This document shows, piece by piece, positions 51,101 to 58,403 of a stretch of 64,000 nucleotides of DNA; position 1 is the stretch's first letter, and every line of letters starts with the position of its first letter. A program made the position numbers and the translations under genes. The stretch is from an uncultured Clostridium sp. (GTDB lineage: Bacteria > Bacillota > Clostridia > Lachnospirales > Lachnospiraceae): the NCBI GenBank assembly GCA_946553025.1, contig CAMNRM010000012.1:1-64000 (forward strand). Direction: 5' to 3'. The notes under the pieces were generated by a model. The model saw only the letters and a list, made by a program, of their open reading frames with translations. It was not told the origin of the DNA and did not search any database.

Positions 51101-51943
51101 TTTGATAAAGAAGCAACGGTTCGTGCGGGTTATAATAATGCTGAAGAAAGTGGTAACACAAGTTCAGCATGGACCAGCCAGACAAAGACAGGGACAGAAA
51201 TTATCTTCACAATAACTCCTGATGATGATTATCTGGGAATTCAGCTTCAGAATATGAAGGAAGGTGAAGTAATTAAGTTGCTGAGCGTGAAGGTGGAGCA
51301 GGAAACAACAGTTTCAAATGCCCGTTCTGCCCGTAAAATGGCTAAGAAGGTTTATACTATTTTTACCTTTGACGAAGATAACTTTGTTTTTGACATCACC
51401 ATCGACAAATGGCTGGACAAGAACACCAAGTTCACCAAAGGCCAGGAGGCAACCATCACCGTAGAATTCGATCAGGAAGTTGAAGCACAGATTTCTGCAA
51501 AGGAAGATGGCGAATGGGTTAAGGGAGAAACACAAACAGGAACATCAATTTGTGACACCTTTGATTTATCAGCCAAGGATCTTAAGGTTACTGTTCTGGA
51601 TATGAATGGTTATGATGCTGTAAATATTGTAAAGATTACTGTAGAACTTGGAGATTTACAGGAAAAAGCAGAGGCAGGTGAGGATGATTCTAAAAATATG
51701 AATGATTCTAAAGATAAGGGTAATGCTGAAGCTAAGAATGATTCCGAAACAAAAGAAACGGCTGCAGAAGAAAAAGCTTCTCCTGCATTAGAAACAGAAG
51801 ATAAAAAGACGTCATCTTTAGAAAGTGACAGTAAGGATGAGGAAGATAAGAAGGAAGTCAAAAAAACTACAGAAGAAAAACCTGTAGCAGAGGCACCTAA
51901 GGATTTTCTGGATGAGGCAGAAGAGGAGGTAAAGGCAGACTGA
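45107..51943 (+). CDS. GH26 beta-mannanase, main part with carbohydrate-binding repeats
   Basis: 2278 residues in the frame that continues the fragment at 44499; the GTG/ATG at 45107-45112 is only the first start codon in this frame and probably not a real start. GH26 catalytic residues are present: acid/base Glu in RPLHENNGSWFWWG (residue 43 here) and nucleophile Glu in PVVAETGMR (residue 151). A beta-sandwich resembling carbohydrate-binding modules lies at about 365-540 (VVDDFENYLGD to VIYIDDIHMV). Two related modules of about 120 residues follow, both with the MGWGA motif. Residues about 1300-2170 hold about eight modules of about 100 residues in three types. The acidic tail has no LPxTG, SLH or membrane segment. 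Probably a secreted mannan-degrading enzyme. Confidence 0.8.
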   Translation: MMSRILPGGDLNEAYNGYLDLIADYGLILQAQQVPVLFRPLHENNGSWFWWGAAFCDEEGYKNVYRYTVEYLRDVKNVHNFLYVYSPGGPFDSLADFESRYPGDAWVDVIGFDMYHDNPSTTDTWMQSFAETALLIDQAAQIHGKIPVVAETGMRVGTSMNDGKDYGGIAPEGNARPLWFSEIHQVLSGTNIPYYMVWANWDGANNFYSPYKTSADAGHEMTDAFINYYNDPTTVFANGTNFYGQVPLPAVEKHGASGYILSPASGDRILYPTNIRASLENAGGDVSFILKNKEGDVSIAVPAKAATRNNELGNVYEAQITEEHLKTLGKTTGTIDLVAGGTVLNTINAIFNIKEPELDPLVVDDFENYLGDSLLLLRDWATNSGSGCNVDIQLSGENKAENDYGMAFRYTISENGNGEGWAGATKPYESKIGSCNAMQVWVKPDGKGQKLVLQLTSNGEDFEVHLPEFAATTEAKYVTIPFAAMKGKNGGVFDPNNVSSFGIWCNTVNPAGSGYWQVDSVIYIDDIHMVNTDSSVVEFLDTRTNSDGSAGSGVRIIRNTMEAPLLWYGPGFAGVKSLTPEPVTVTTLYQGTGLPEAKYETSNVDWLMNGKDTDYVTFTYNCTDPEKAGWSVMGWGATVNGEWTEGPRYNAPNPNTLQDTTIMVSVKELKSVLGIERGANVSYLNLGTWNDGNLKSVTLTKGDVMPGRVIVENVPANYTYETNDVGWIVDAPDNKYINLVITCDHPKHSEWEIMGWGASVGEDWVEGPKYIAWKPATHEYAVSYTVKRFKELLGVTPERPLTYIKLGSYNDGRIVRLSLDDEKRPFVPFYSWRERHPNAKKNAGKNDNSYSKPAYNSPNKEVFAALSKMARDAFNGDAADGTDVFDMRNIEDNVIPANYGQLYLGSLAEEIAKALAPGKVVVVKYTTDGESKPNLLPSMEPALPYRTVAPVWTQKSGGESYAIFTLDSLMKAFSRSLIPADVQGIDFAGDQNAITVEGVAVMPADEFAIVDESSRLTEQYGQFPLKLSDYNASYEEGDTVTVTIIFDREVRGNISADVNGEWNSGNELSGRVFTRTFTPDAEGIYTSISEFNGASYAEIIDVKVEIAGKVNFDQAVDITTNQATMVIGGSSQEIADAVGLTEEEIKEGTRVEIITEGKEVSSAQEEMIQNAAEAMGQTVKTYTANDVTAYKIPAKGSRTQVNYLQEPMMLRFALPEGADPNQSYAVARITGGTAVRAFSAKMAIAYALQAFAANAETNVEWLYDIDDNPQTITVESNQLGYFVIVSGDDLEAESLHVFEKAWGGDGDEKATYKETISHFYPEFEPGDTVRVTAVFNKESNVKFMMGSMEKEIVGRRIKFEAASYVDELMIQAGDESKLPLKLLDVEIELVKKAEKGDEIHTFVKTWDAFETSFDEYFKDFVPGEETKVVLTFDKPVKARIGYNKASEGWANAPENWEDESIKADTKLEVTVVPGDNFLNVEITDMNGNDVVRLMDVKVEQEEVVPPPEGSELHIFEKAWGGNGDEKATYTQKLSHFYPDFGLGDTVKITATFDKESNVKFMIGALEKTIVGKTIEFEATSYVDELMIQAGDESKLPLKLMDVKVELVKKAEKGDELHTFAKTWDAFETSFDKYLEGFEAGKETKVVLTFDKAVKARIGYNKVSDGWATVPEDLNDESIKAGTTLEAAVTPGDTKLNIEITDMNGNEIVKLMSVKVEQEVVTPPVEEGIHTFTETGKALETSFKEYMEGIFKEGEETTITLKFDKAVKGQIGYNSAPDGTWTTVPAKWDDETVEANTTLTAKVAPKDDYLNIQISNLNGNSEVKLLSIKVEQVESEEPPATPPVEIFEKPENDNWVDSKEVTSFTKFNEKFEKEKETTLTLTFDKEVTVRVGYNNAKESGNTSSAWTSQTNTGTEIIFTMIPDDDYLGIQLQNMKEGEVIKLLSVKVEQKGTEEEPTTPPVETFEKPENDNWVDSKEVTSFTKFNEKFEGKKETTLTLTFDKEATVRAGYNNAEESGNTSSAWTSQTKTGTEIIFTITPDDDYLGIQLQNMKEGEVIKLLSVKVEQETTVSNARSARKMAKKVYTIFTFDEDNFVFDITIDKWLDKNTKFTKGQEATITVEFDQEVEAQISAKEDGEWVKGETQTGTSICDTFDLSAKDLKVTVLDMNGYDAVNIVKITVELGDLQEKAEAGEDDSKNMNDSKDKGNAEAKNDSETKETAAEEKASPALETEDKKTSSLESDSKDEEDKKEVKKTTEEKPVAEAPKDFLDEAEEEVKAD
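49000..51650 (+). repeat. Array of about eight related protein modules
   Basis: Type A (HVFEKAWGG) near 49000 and 49650; type B (HTFVKTWDA or HTFTETGKA) near 49310, 49960 and 50290; type C (FEKPENDNWVDS) near 50640 and 50990; a divergent one near 51350. The two C copies are nearly identical at DNA level, so recent duplication is likely. Confidence 0.85.
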
Positions 51944-52042
51944 ATTTGACAGGAATGATTGACCGAAAGGATAGGAACAGTAAAAACAAAGGATAAGTAA
52001 ATGGGTAAATAGAGTCAGCAGTTTGCTTATAATCAAGCAGAA

Positions 52043-52075
52043 ATACCGCAATCGATACAGGGTTGCGGTGTTTTT
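52043..52075 (+). terminator. Rho-independent terminator
   Basis: ACCGCAA pairs with TTGCGGT and is followed by GTTTTT. It ends the mannanase transcript. Confidence 0.8.
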
Positions 52076-52108
52076 GTGCAATATAATGGAAAAAAATGTA
52101 AAATACAC

Positions 52109-52137
52109 TTGCATTCTATTTGAGGCTGGGATATAAT
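52109..52137 (+). promoter_or_regulatory. Sigma-A promoter of Rpn-family gene
   Basis: TTGCAT at 52109-52114 and TATAAT at 52132-52137, 17-base spacer. Confidence 0.7.
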
Positions 52138-52208
52138 AATGGAAAAATATGGAAATAAGGTGAAGATATTGTCTAAACGATTAATCAGCAAAAAAGAAAG
52201 GAAGTTAA

Positions 52209-53201
52209 ATGGGAGAAATTGATATTCGTTTGAAGGATTTTATTAAAATTGATTCTGTATTTGCCCAGTTGTTTAATCAGGGAGTGTTTGGCGGGGAAGA
52301 TTTGATTGATTCGGATAAGTTGGAAGAGCAGGATTCTGTTATTCAGGAAACTATTCAACTCTCCGAAAAGCAGCTAAAAAGTCTGGAACGCCTGCGGGAT
52401 GTGCAGAAGGTAGCAACCATTTTTGACAATCCGGTGAATTTTCGGATTATTTTAAGCGTAGAAAATCAACTTGGAGTAAATTACTATATGCCGGTTCGCT
52501 GCATGGAAGGGGATGCCCTGACTTATAGCTGCCAGTGCAAGAAGATTGCACAGAAGGCAAAGGAGAATGAAAAATTAAAAAAATATGCCGACGGAGTACC
52601 AAAAGGAACAAAAATTCTTCCTACGATAAGCCTTGTATTTTACTGTGGGGCGAAAGCCTGGGATGGGCCGTTAAGTGTGTATGATATGCTGGATATTTCT
52701 GAGGATGTAAAAGAAAAGATGAAGCCGACGATTCCCGATTATCCGATGAAATTGATTGATGCAAAACATATGAGTGATAAAGAGATTGAGCAGTTTAGCG
52801 GGGATTTGAAAGCATTTCTTTTAATGATCCGAAAACGTTATAATCCCAAAGCGTTAAAGTCGGTCGTTGCGAAGCACCGTGAAACATGGTATACTGTAAG
52901 TGCAATTAAGAAGGATAAAAGATATATTGATTATATAAATACCGTGTCAGATGATGAACTGGAAGGAGGGCTATGTATGGATGCAACATTAGACTATATC
53001 GAGGCGAAAGGAAGGCGTAAAGGAAAAGTGGAGGGAAAAGCGGAAGAAAGAATAGAAGGTATAAAGATATTCATTGTTGATAATAAAGAAGAAGGTATTC
53101 CCCAGGAAAGAACAATAGCAAAACTGCAAAGGCATTATCATTTAACGCAAGCAGAAGCAGAGCAGTATTATGGGAAATACTCAGTAATACAAGAAGCTTG
53201 A
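52209..53201 (+). CDS. Rpn-family PD-(D/E)XK nuclease/putative transposase
   Basis: 330 residues; ATG at 52209 after AAAGAAAGGAAG. It resembles the Rpn (recombination-promoting nuclease) / transposase_31-like group: LKDFIKIDSVFAQLFNQGVFGG, RDVQKVATIFDNPVNFRIILSVENQLGVNYYMPVR-type core with Asp and Glu-Asn-Gln of the nuclease fold, then MEGDALTYSCQCKKI. The C-terminus (MDATLDYIEAKGRRKGKVEGKAEERIEG) is a charged helical tail common in the family. E. coli Rpn proteins are DNA endonucleases that raise recombination. Whether this one acts in DNA exchange or in phage defence is not known. Confidence 0.8.
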   Translation: MGEIDIRLKDFIKIDSVFAQLFNQGVFGGEDLIDSDKLEEQDSVIQETIQLSEKQLKSLERLRDVQKVATIFDNPVNFRIILSVENQLGVNYYMPVRCMEGDALTYSCQCKKIAQKAKENEKLKKYADGVPKGTKILPTISLVFYCGAKAWDGPLSVYDMLDISEDVKEKMKPTIPDYPMKLIDAKHMSDKEIEQFSGDLKAFLLMIRKRYNPKALKSVVAKHRETWYTVSAIKKDKRYIDYINTVSDDELEGGLCMDATLDYIEAKGRRKGKVEGKAEERIEGIKIFIVDNKEEGIPQERTIAKLQRHYHLTQAEAEQYYGKYSVIQEA

Positions 53202-53286
53202 TAAGGCTGTATTGGGAAATAAAAGAATAAATGATAAAAAGAAATAAAAGAATAAACGATAAAAAAAAATAAAAGAATAAGATATA

Positions 53287-53326
53287 AAATCCCCAAAACA
53301 ATTTTTGTGTTTGTTATTGGGGATTT
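53287..53326. terminator. Bidirectional terminator between converging genes
   Basis: AAATCCCCAA and TTGGGGATTT form the stem, with A and T runs on both sides. It serves the Rpn-family gene (+) and the ABC-class ATPase (-). Confidence 0.85.
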
Positions 53327-53343
53327 ATACATCTTATTTTTGG

Positions 53344-53373
53344 TTTATCGTTATCGTTATTGTTATTGTTATC
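53344..53373. repeat. Hexanucleotide repeats beside ABC-class ATPase end
   Basis: GTTATC/GTTATT hexamers occur four to five times in a row just before the stop of the minus-strand gene. Confidence 0.75.
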
Positions 53374-55113
53374 TTAACCCCGATACCGGTTCAGGCAGGC
53401 GAAGATCTCCTGGCGGCGGGGCAGGCACAGGCCCATGGCAGCATAGGAGGAATCGCTGATGGAGGGAAGCCCCTTTTGCTGGATTTGGTTCCACAGCAAA
53501 TCGGCAATCTGTTCCACACTGTACCGGGTAAAGAGCTGGTTGGAAATGCAGTAGCGAACCATCTGTGCGAGTGCGGCGGTCTGTTCATTGTGAATTAACT
53601 GCTCGACAAAGCGCAGATCCACCTGTTCCTTTCCGACCTGCAGGGAATCTTTTCCATGAACCTTTGTTTTAATCCGTTCTTCCCGTTCATGCCCGCCGCG
53701 ATAACCGCCGCGGTTAAAGGAATTTCCTGTGCCGGAACCTGCTTTTTCCACATGCAGGCGGCGTCCCCTTTCCGGCAGTATGAAATTCGGGGCATGGGTG
53801 GTGGGGTCTTCACCGAATTTTTTACAGGCTTCTTTGGTTGCTGCGGTGATATCGACAGGGCGGTAGCAGTCCATCTGGATAATGGTATCGGCGATATAAA
53901 AGTAAGCCCCGGAACTTCCGGCAACCATAATGGTAGAAATTCCTGCTTTTTCGTATAAATCCCGGGCACGTTCGATAAACGGGGTAATCGGTTCCTTATC
54001 CCGGCTGATAATCTGCTGCATCAGCTCGTCCCGCAGCATGAAATTGGTTGCCGAGGTATCTTCGTCGATAAGGAATACCCGGCTTCCGGATTCCCAGCCT
54101 TCGATGACGGCCGCAGCCTGGGAGGTGCTGCCGCTGGCGTCGGGGGTGGAAAAGTTTTTGGTGTTTTTCTTATTGGGCAGGTCATTGATAAACAGGGAAA
54201 TATCAACCTGGTTAATGCTTCGTCCGTCCTCTGCCCGCAGCTTCATAGCGGTATCATCCGTGATAACATACTCCCGCCCGTCCCCGGCGATATGGTTATA
54301 TACGCCCAGTTCCAGTGCTTTCAGCAAGGTGGATTTTCCGTGATATCCTCCGCCCACGATCAGGGTAATTCCTTCGTGGACAGCCATGCCGGATAATTCG
54401 CCTTTATGGGGAAGCGTTAAGGTGATTTTCTGGCTTTCCGGTGAGGCAAAGGGGACACAGTTTTTCATCGGACGGCTGGATACGCCGCTTTCCCGGGCGA
54501 GGACGGCCCCATTGGCAATAAAGGCGGTCAGATGAAGGCGCTTTAATTCCTCACGGATAAACTGCTGATCTTCGGCAAGATCAATAACAGATTTCACTTC
54601 TTTTGGGTTGCGGCTGGCGTAGAAGAATACATTGCGCACACAGCGGGGCAGAAAATCAAAGAGGATACGGATAAGCTCTCCGGAGTTAATTGTCCTGCCA
54701 TTTGCGGGAAAACCTACCTCAAAGCGGGCAGTAATTCCTGTTTTTGAACATTCGCAGGCAGTGCGGGAGAGAATCTCCGGGCCGGGGCTGCTGATGGCGA
54801 TTAAGCCGCTTTTTCCTGAACCCTTCGCCTTAAAATTATACTGGGCAATTTCTCTGCCAAACTGACGGATAAGATAGTCCTCGAAAGCCGTTTTCTTCCA
54901 GGGCTTATCAAAAAAATCCGCCGGATATCCGGCTTTCTGGTGGGCTACGGTGATGCTGACCTTGGAGGGAGCGGCAAAGGGATCGCCCTGAACATGGTCA
55001 ATGGACAAGGTAAAATTGCCAAACTGATAAGCCCCCTGGGCGGATTTATAGGCCGGATAGCTTTTCCGGTCGATAGATTCTAATAATCGGCGTAAATCTT
55101 CGGATTGTTTCAT
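53374..55113 (-). CDS. Predicted ABC-class ATPase
   Basis: 579 residues, start ATG at 55113. It matches the uncharacterised family of ABC-class ATPases without transmembrane partners. Motifs: Walker A variant VGGGYHGKSTLL, the conserved FINDLPNKKNTKNFSTPDASGSTSQAAAV stretch in which SGSTSQAA acts as signature, Walker B SRVFLIDEDTSATNFM and the TIMVAGSSGAYF block. Before the C-terminal helical domain there is an Arg/Gly-rich segment (FNRGGYRGGHER) typical of RNA binding. Length is normal for the family. Role unknown. Confidence 0.85.
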   Translation of the reverse strand: MKQSEDLRRLLESIDRKSYPAYKSAQGAYQFGNFTLSIDHVQGDPFAAPSKVSITVAHQKAGYPADFFDKPWKKTAFEDYLIRQFGREIAQYNFKAKGSGKSGLIAISSPGPEILSRTACECSKTGITARFEVGFPANGRTINSGELIRILFDFLPRCVRNVFFYASRNPKEVKSVIDLAEDQQFIREELKRLHLTAFIANGAVLARESGVSSRPMKNCVPFASPESQKITLTLPHKGELSGMAVHEGITLIVGGGYHGKSTLLKALELGVYNHIAGDGREYVITDDTAMKLRAEDGRSINQVDISLFINDLPNKKNTKNFSTPDASGSTSQAAAVIEGWESGSRVFLIDEDTSATNFMLRDELMQQIISRDKEPITPFIERARDLYEKAGISTIMVAGSSGAYFYIADTIIQMDCYRPVDITAATKEACKKFGEDPTTHAPNFILPERGRRLHVEKAGSGTGNSFNRGGYRGGHEREERIKTKVHGKDSLQVGKEQVDLRFVEQLIHNEQTAALAQMVRYCISNQLFTRYSVEQIADLLWNQIQQKGLPSISDSSYAAMGLCLPRRQEIFACLNRYRG

Positions 55114-55128
55114 AAATAAACGGGAAAA

Positions 55129-55160
55129 TCGTTACCATGAATATCAATGAAGCGTAACGA
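55129..55160. repeat. Inverted repeat with TCGTTAC arms
   Basis: TCGTTAC (55129-55135) and GTAACGA (55154-55160) form an inverted repeat upstream of the ABC-class ATPase gene. It shares only GTTAC with the dispersed palindromes, so membership is doubtful; it may be an operator. Confidence 0.4.
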
Positions 55161-55289
55161 AAAACCTTTGACCTCCTTATGGATATTTTTGTTTTTACAT
55201 TAAAGCATGTCTGAGAACTTGTCTGAAAATGTATTTGCTGCGTTTGCTCTGCAAGTTATAGATTAGTTTAGCTTATTATGGGGGAAAAG

Positions 55290-56132
55290 TCAATTCTTGC
55301 GTGATGATGGCGGAATATGCTCCTGTCCCGGCAACCCCGTGAATGGTAACGGTTTTTTTGATTTTGCCAAAAGCGAGCGCCGGTTTAAAAGAAGATGGAT
55401 TCCCCCTGCTCCGATACAGCTTGCCAGAACATAGGCCAGATGTCCCCAGAAATTTCCCAGAGTTTTGGAAATTTCGGAAAACAGCGGCTGTTCGGAGGGG
55501 AAAAAGCAGTTGATATAAAACATATCTGCATAGCTTTCCGGATAAATCCAGAGTTGTACTCCTGTATTTATAAGGACAGCTATTCCTGCACAGAAAAAGT
55601 AAATCGGAAGGCTGTAAAAAAATCCGGACACCCCGTTAAAATGGCAGTAGAGCCCTAAAAAGACCAGAAGAAAATGCCAGAAAAATCCGTGTAAGGTTAA
55701 AATCCAGTAAGGCCATAAGAAGCCGTCCGGAACAATAAGGGCCATAATTCCGCCCAGTAAGCCGAAGTCCTGAAGAAAAACCATAATCGGTGCAGACAGG
55801 CCGCAGCGTGCTGCAGATGGGTAGAGCAGGCATAAATACATAGGAATGCTGCATAGCTGAAACGGAAAGTACCACCAGTTAAAATGCCGGTTATAAACAA
55901 TAAAGAATAAAAATCCCTGTTTCACCAGTTCAGAAAGCAGCAAAAGCAGACCACAGGAAAACAGCACCTTTTCCGGCAGGATAAAGCACTTTCGGGCAAA
56001 AAGAACTGCCAGCCCCGATGCCAAAGCTGCTCCGAAAAAGGTAAATAAAAGATAAAAGCTCCCTCCGGAAACCGGCTGAGTCATGGGCCAGGCAATTGCT
56101 GAAAAAAAGGAATACAGCAGGTTGTACAACAT
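55290..56132 (-). CDS. YwaF-like integral membrane protein
   Basis: 280 residues with about seven hydrophobic segments; ATG at 56132 after TGGAGGAGGTCC. It resembles the YwaF/TMEM164-type family: LSELVKQGFLFF, then WWYFPFQLCSIPMYLCLLYP, which carries the conserved Gln-Leu-Cys in a membrane helix, and a later His in LTLHGFFWHFLLVFLG. The molecular function in bacteria is unknown. It is followed by the ABC-class ATPase gene on the same strand after a 176-base gap, with no clear shared promoter. Confidence 0.8.
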   Translation of the reverse strand: MLYNLLYSFFSAIAWPMTQPVSGGSFYLLFTFFGAALASGLAVLFARKCFILPEKVLFSCGLLLLLSELVKQGFLFFIVYNRHFNWWYFPFQLCSIPMYLCLLYPSAARCGLSAPIMVFLQDFGLLGGIMALIVPDGFLWPYWILTLHGFFWHFLLVFLGLYCHFNGVSGFFYSLPIYFFCAGIAVLINTGVQLWIYPESYADMFYINCFFPSEQPLFSEISKTLGNFWGHLAYVLASCIGAGGIHLLLNRRSLLAKSKKPLPFTGLPGQEHIPPSSRKN

Positions 56133-56160
56133 AGGACCTCCTCCAGGATAACAGGACGAT

Positions 56161-56500
56161 ATATTATGATAGAAGCGTCAAAAGGTCTTTTGCCGCTTCT
56201 TATGATACAGATTGCTCCGCACTTCGTGCTCCCGCAATCTTAAAAACATTCAAAATCCGCCCTGTCGGGCTACTTTTTCATGTTTTTGGCGGGTCCCAAG
56301 TTCAAAAATTCTCCTGAAAGCAAGCTTTCGTCGAATTTTCGACCTTTTGACCCTGGTATCATATTATTGCGAGATGGTAAAAATCCGTACAGGAAAACCC
56401 CTGTCTACCGCTTTCGTCTTTACGGCTTGGAAGCGGGGGAATTTCCTTGACAGGTTAAAAACTGTAGCTGATTATACCGCAAAATAAATGAGAAAACAAG
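56161..56500. other. Structured, gene-free region (repeat or RNA candidate)
   Basis: Rich in inverted repeats: GATAGAAGCG with CGCTTCTTATGAT (56168-56206), GCACTTCGTGC (56219-56229), GCCCTGTCGGGC (56260-56271), GAAAGCAAGCTTTC (56316-56329), and CCTGTC (56400 region) with GACAGG (near 56450) enclosing CCGCTT/AAGCGG. The open frame at 56212-56487 has no ribosome site. It may be a dispersed intergenic element or a small RNA; I cannot tell. No known family was recognised. Confidence 0.45.
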
Positions 56501-56538
56501 AATTCAAGTTTACCATACGGTCAGCGCAGCAAGTGCCC

Positions 56539-56564
56539 GTTGCTGTGAACGTGTGAACAGTAAC
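56539..56564. repeat. Dispersed palindrome, copy 5
   Basis: GTTGCTGT and ACAGTAAC arms around GAACGTGTGA. A half copy (TGAACAGTAAC) follows at 56583-56593. Confidence 0.7.
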
Positions 56565-56630
56565 CAAGTGCGCAGACCTATATGAACAGTAACATTGTCA
56601 GATCTTTTTTTACTTTTCACCGGATTTCAC

Positions 56631-56667
56631 TTGATTATTTCCGAAAATGCCGTATAATGTAATACGG
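56631..56667 (+). promoter_or_regulatory. Promoter and overlapping palindrome of amino-acid ABC importer
   Basis: TTGATT at 56631-56636 and TATAAT at 56653-56658, 16-base spacer. CCGTAT (56650-56655) and ATACGG (56662-56667) form an inverted repeat across the -10, a good position for a repressor. Confidence 0.65.
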
Positions 56668-56724
56668 TTGTTCTTTTTTTATTAACCATTATGCATAAAA
56701 ATGCATATATTCAAGGAGGAGATT

Positions 56725-57624
56725 ATGATGAAAAAGAGTATTTTATGTTTGGCAGCGGCTGTGTGCACCGTTTCTTTAGCCGCATGCGGCGGTAATTCCG
56801 CGACGGAAACTACAGCAGCCCCGACGACAGCAGCAGAGGCAGCGGACGCGACGACGGCAGCAGAAGCAGATAACGCAGAGGACAGTTCCGCTGAGGATGC
56901 GGAAACTGCCGAAGAAACACAGGCTGAGGCAGGCGGCGAGGGCGGAACCCTGGTTATGGCAACGAACGCGGAATTCCCGCCTTATGAATATCATGACAGC
57001 GCGATGACCGGCCCGGACGGATCGGATATCGTGGGAATCGATGTGGAGATTGCCGCAGCGATTGCAGAAAAGATGGGAAAAGAACTGGTGATTGAAGACG
57101 TTCAGTTTGCGTCCATTATCCCGGAAATTTTATCCGGCAAGGCAGATTTTGGTGCGGCAGGCATGACCGTTACCGAGGATCGTCTGGTGAATGTTGATTT
57201 TTCGGATACTTATGCAACCGCCGTACAGTCCATTATCGTTACCGCAGACAGCGAGATTACCGGTCCGGATGATCTGGAAGGCAAGCTTATCGGTGTTCAG
57301 GAAGGTACGACCGGTGATCTGTATTCTACGGATGATTTCGGCGATGATATGGTAGAGCGTTATCTCAAGGGCGTGGATGCTGTTCAGGCACTTTTGCAGG
57401 GCAAGGTTGACGTAGTGATTATTGACAATGAGCCGGCGAAGGTTTTTGTCAGCGAGAATGAAGGCTTAAAGCTTCTTGATGCTGCCTACGCCGAGGAAGA
57501 ATATGCGATTGCCGTAAAGAAGGGAAATACCGAACTTCTGGATCAGATCAACAGTGCGATTGCCGAGTTAAAGGAATCCGGAAAACTGGATGAAATTGCG
57601 GCAAAGTATATCACGGCTGAGTAA
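56725..57624 (+). CDS. Polar amino-acid ABC transporter, substrate-binding lipoprotein
   Basis: Extracellular binding protein of a polar amino-acid importer; 299 residues. The ATG-ATG at 56725-56730 follows AAGGAGG. A lipoprotein signal ends in the lipobox LAAC (Cys21). A Thr/Ala/Glu-rich linker lies at about 25-75. The binding domain starts at LVMATNAEFPPYEY and shows DVEIAAAIAEKMGKEL, GMTVTEDRLVNVDFS and GVQEGTTGDLY, typical of the glutamine/cystine/histidine-type family 3 proteins. The linker is longer than in most homologs. The ligand cannot be set from sequence. First gene of a three-gene importer. Confidence 0.92.
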   Translation: MMKKSILCLAAAVCTVSLAACGGNSATETTAAPTTAAEAADATTAAEADNAEDSSAEDAETAEETQAEAGGEGGTLVMATNAEFPPYEYHDSAMTGPDGSDIVGIDVEIAAAIAEKMGKELVIEDVQFASIIPEILSGKADFGAAGMTVTEDRLVNVDFSDTYATAVQSIIVTADSEITGPDDLEGKLIGVQEGTTGDLYSTDDFGDDMVERYLKGVDAVQALLQGKVDVVIIDNEPAKVFVSENEGLKLLDAAYAEEEYAIAVKKGNTELLDQINSAIAELKESGKLDEIAAKYITAE

Positions 57625-57722
57625 TGCAGAGCACAGCCAGGTAAAGTATTTTCCGGCTGCGCTAAGCAGAACGATGCCGGATAAAGTATATTACGGCTGA
57701 ATAAAGGAAAGGGAAGAACCAG

Positions 57723-58403
57723 ATGAGTCAGGCGATCTATAACAATTTTATTAAAGACGACCGCTGGAAATACATTACGGACGGATTAAAGGTGACGCTG
57801 GAGGTAACGCTGTTTGCTGTTTTAATCGGTATAGCCATTGGGTTTCTGGTTGCGGTTATTCGTTCCACCTATGACAAGACAGGGAAGCTGAAAATCGGCA
57901 ATTTTCTCTGCAAGCTGTATCTGACCGTTATCCGGGGAACGCCGGTGCTGGTGCAGCTGATGATTATTTATTTTGTTATCTTTGGCTCGGTGAAAATCAG
58001 CAAGGTTGTCGTTGCGGTAATCTCCTTTGGCATTAATTCCGGGGCATATGTGGCGGAAATTTTCAGAAGCGGCATTATGTCCATCGACCAGGGGCAGTTT
58101 GAGGCCGGGCGCAGTCTGGGCTTTACCTATATTCAGACGATGTGGCACATTATTATGCCGCAGGCATTTAAGAATGTTCTCCCTGCCCTGGGCAATGAAT
58201 TTATCTCCCTGCTTAAGGAAACTTCGGTGGGAAGCTACATTGCCCTGCAGGATTTAACGAAGGGCGGGGATATTATAAGGAGCCGTACTTATGATGCGTT
58301 TCCGCCGTTAATTGCCGTGGCTCTGATTTATCTTGCGCTGGTTATGCTGTTTACCTGGTGCGTCCAGATTCTGGAAAGGAGGCTGCGTCAAAGTGAGCGA
58401 TAA
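57723..58403 (+). CDS. Polar amino-acid ABC transporter, permease
   Basis: Membrane component, 226 residues, HisM/GlnP type with about five helices. ATG at 57723 after GGAAAGGGAAGAACC. Conserved [14 protein letters not shown] and the cytoplasmic EAA loop [23 protein letters not shown], which contacts the ATPase. It overlaps the ATPase gene by 11 bases and lies 98 bases after the binding-protein gene. One permease gene is present, so it probably forms a homodimer. Confidence 0.94.
   Translation: MSQAIYNNFIKDDRWKYITDGLKVTLEVTLFAVLIGIAIGFLVAVIRSTYDKTGKLKIGNFLCKLYLTVIRGTPVLVQLMIIYFVIFGSVKISKVVVAVISFGINSGAYVAEIFRSGIMSIDQGQFEAGRSLGFTYIQTMWHIIMPQAFKNVLPALGNEFISLLKETSVGSYIALQDLTKGGDIIRSRTYDAFPPLIAVALIYLALVMLFTWCVQILERRLRQSER

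Noticed and set aside
56212..56487. Open frame of 91 codons in the hairpin-rich region
   Set aside because: No ribosome site, and it runs through several inverted repeats; more likely non-coding.
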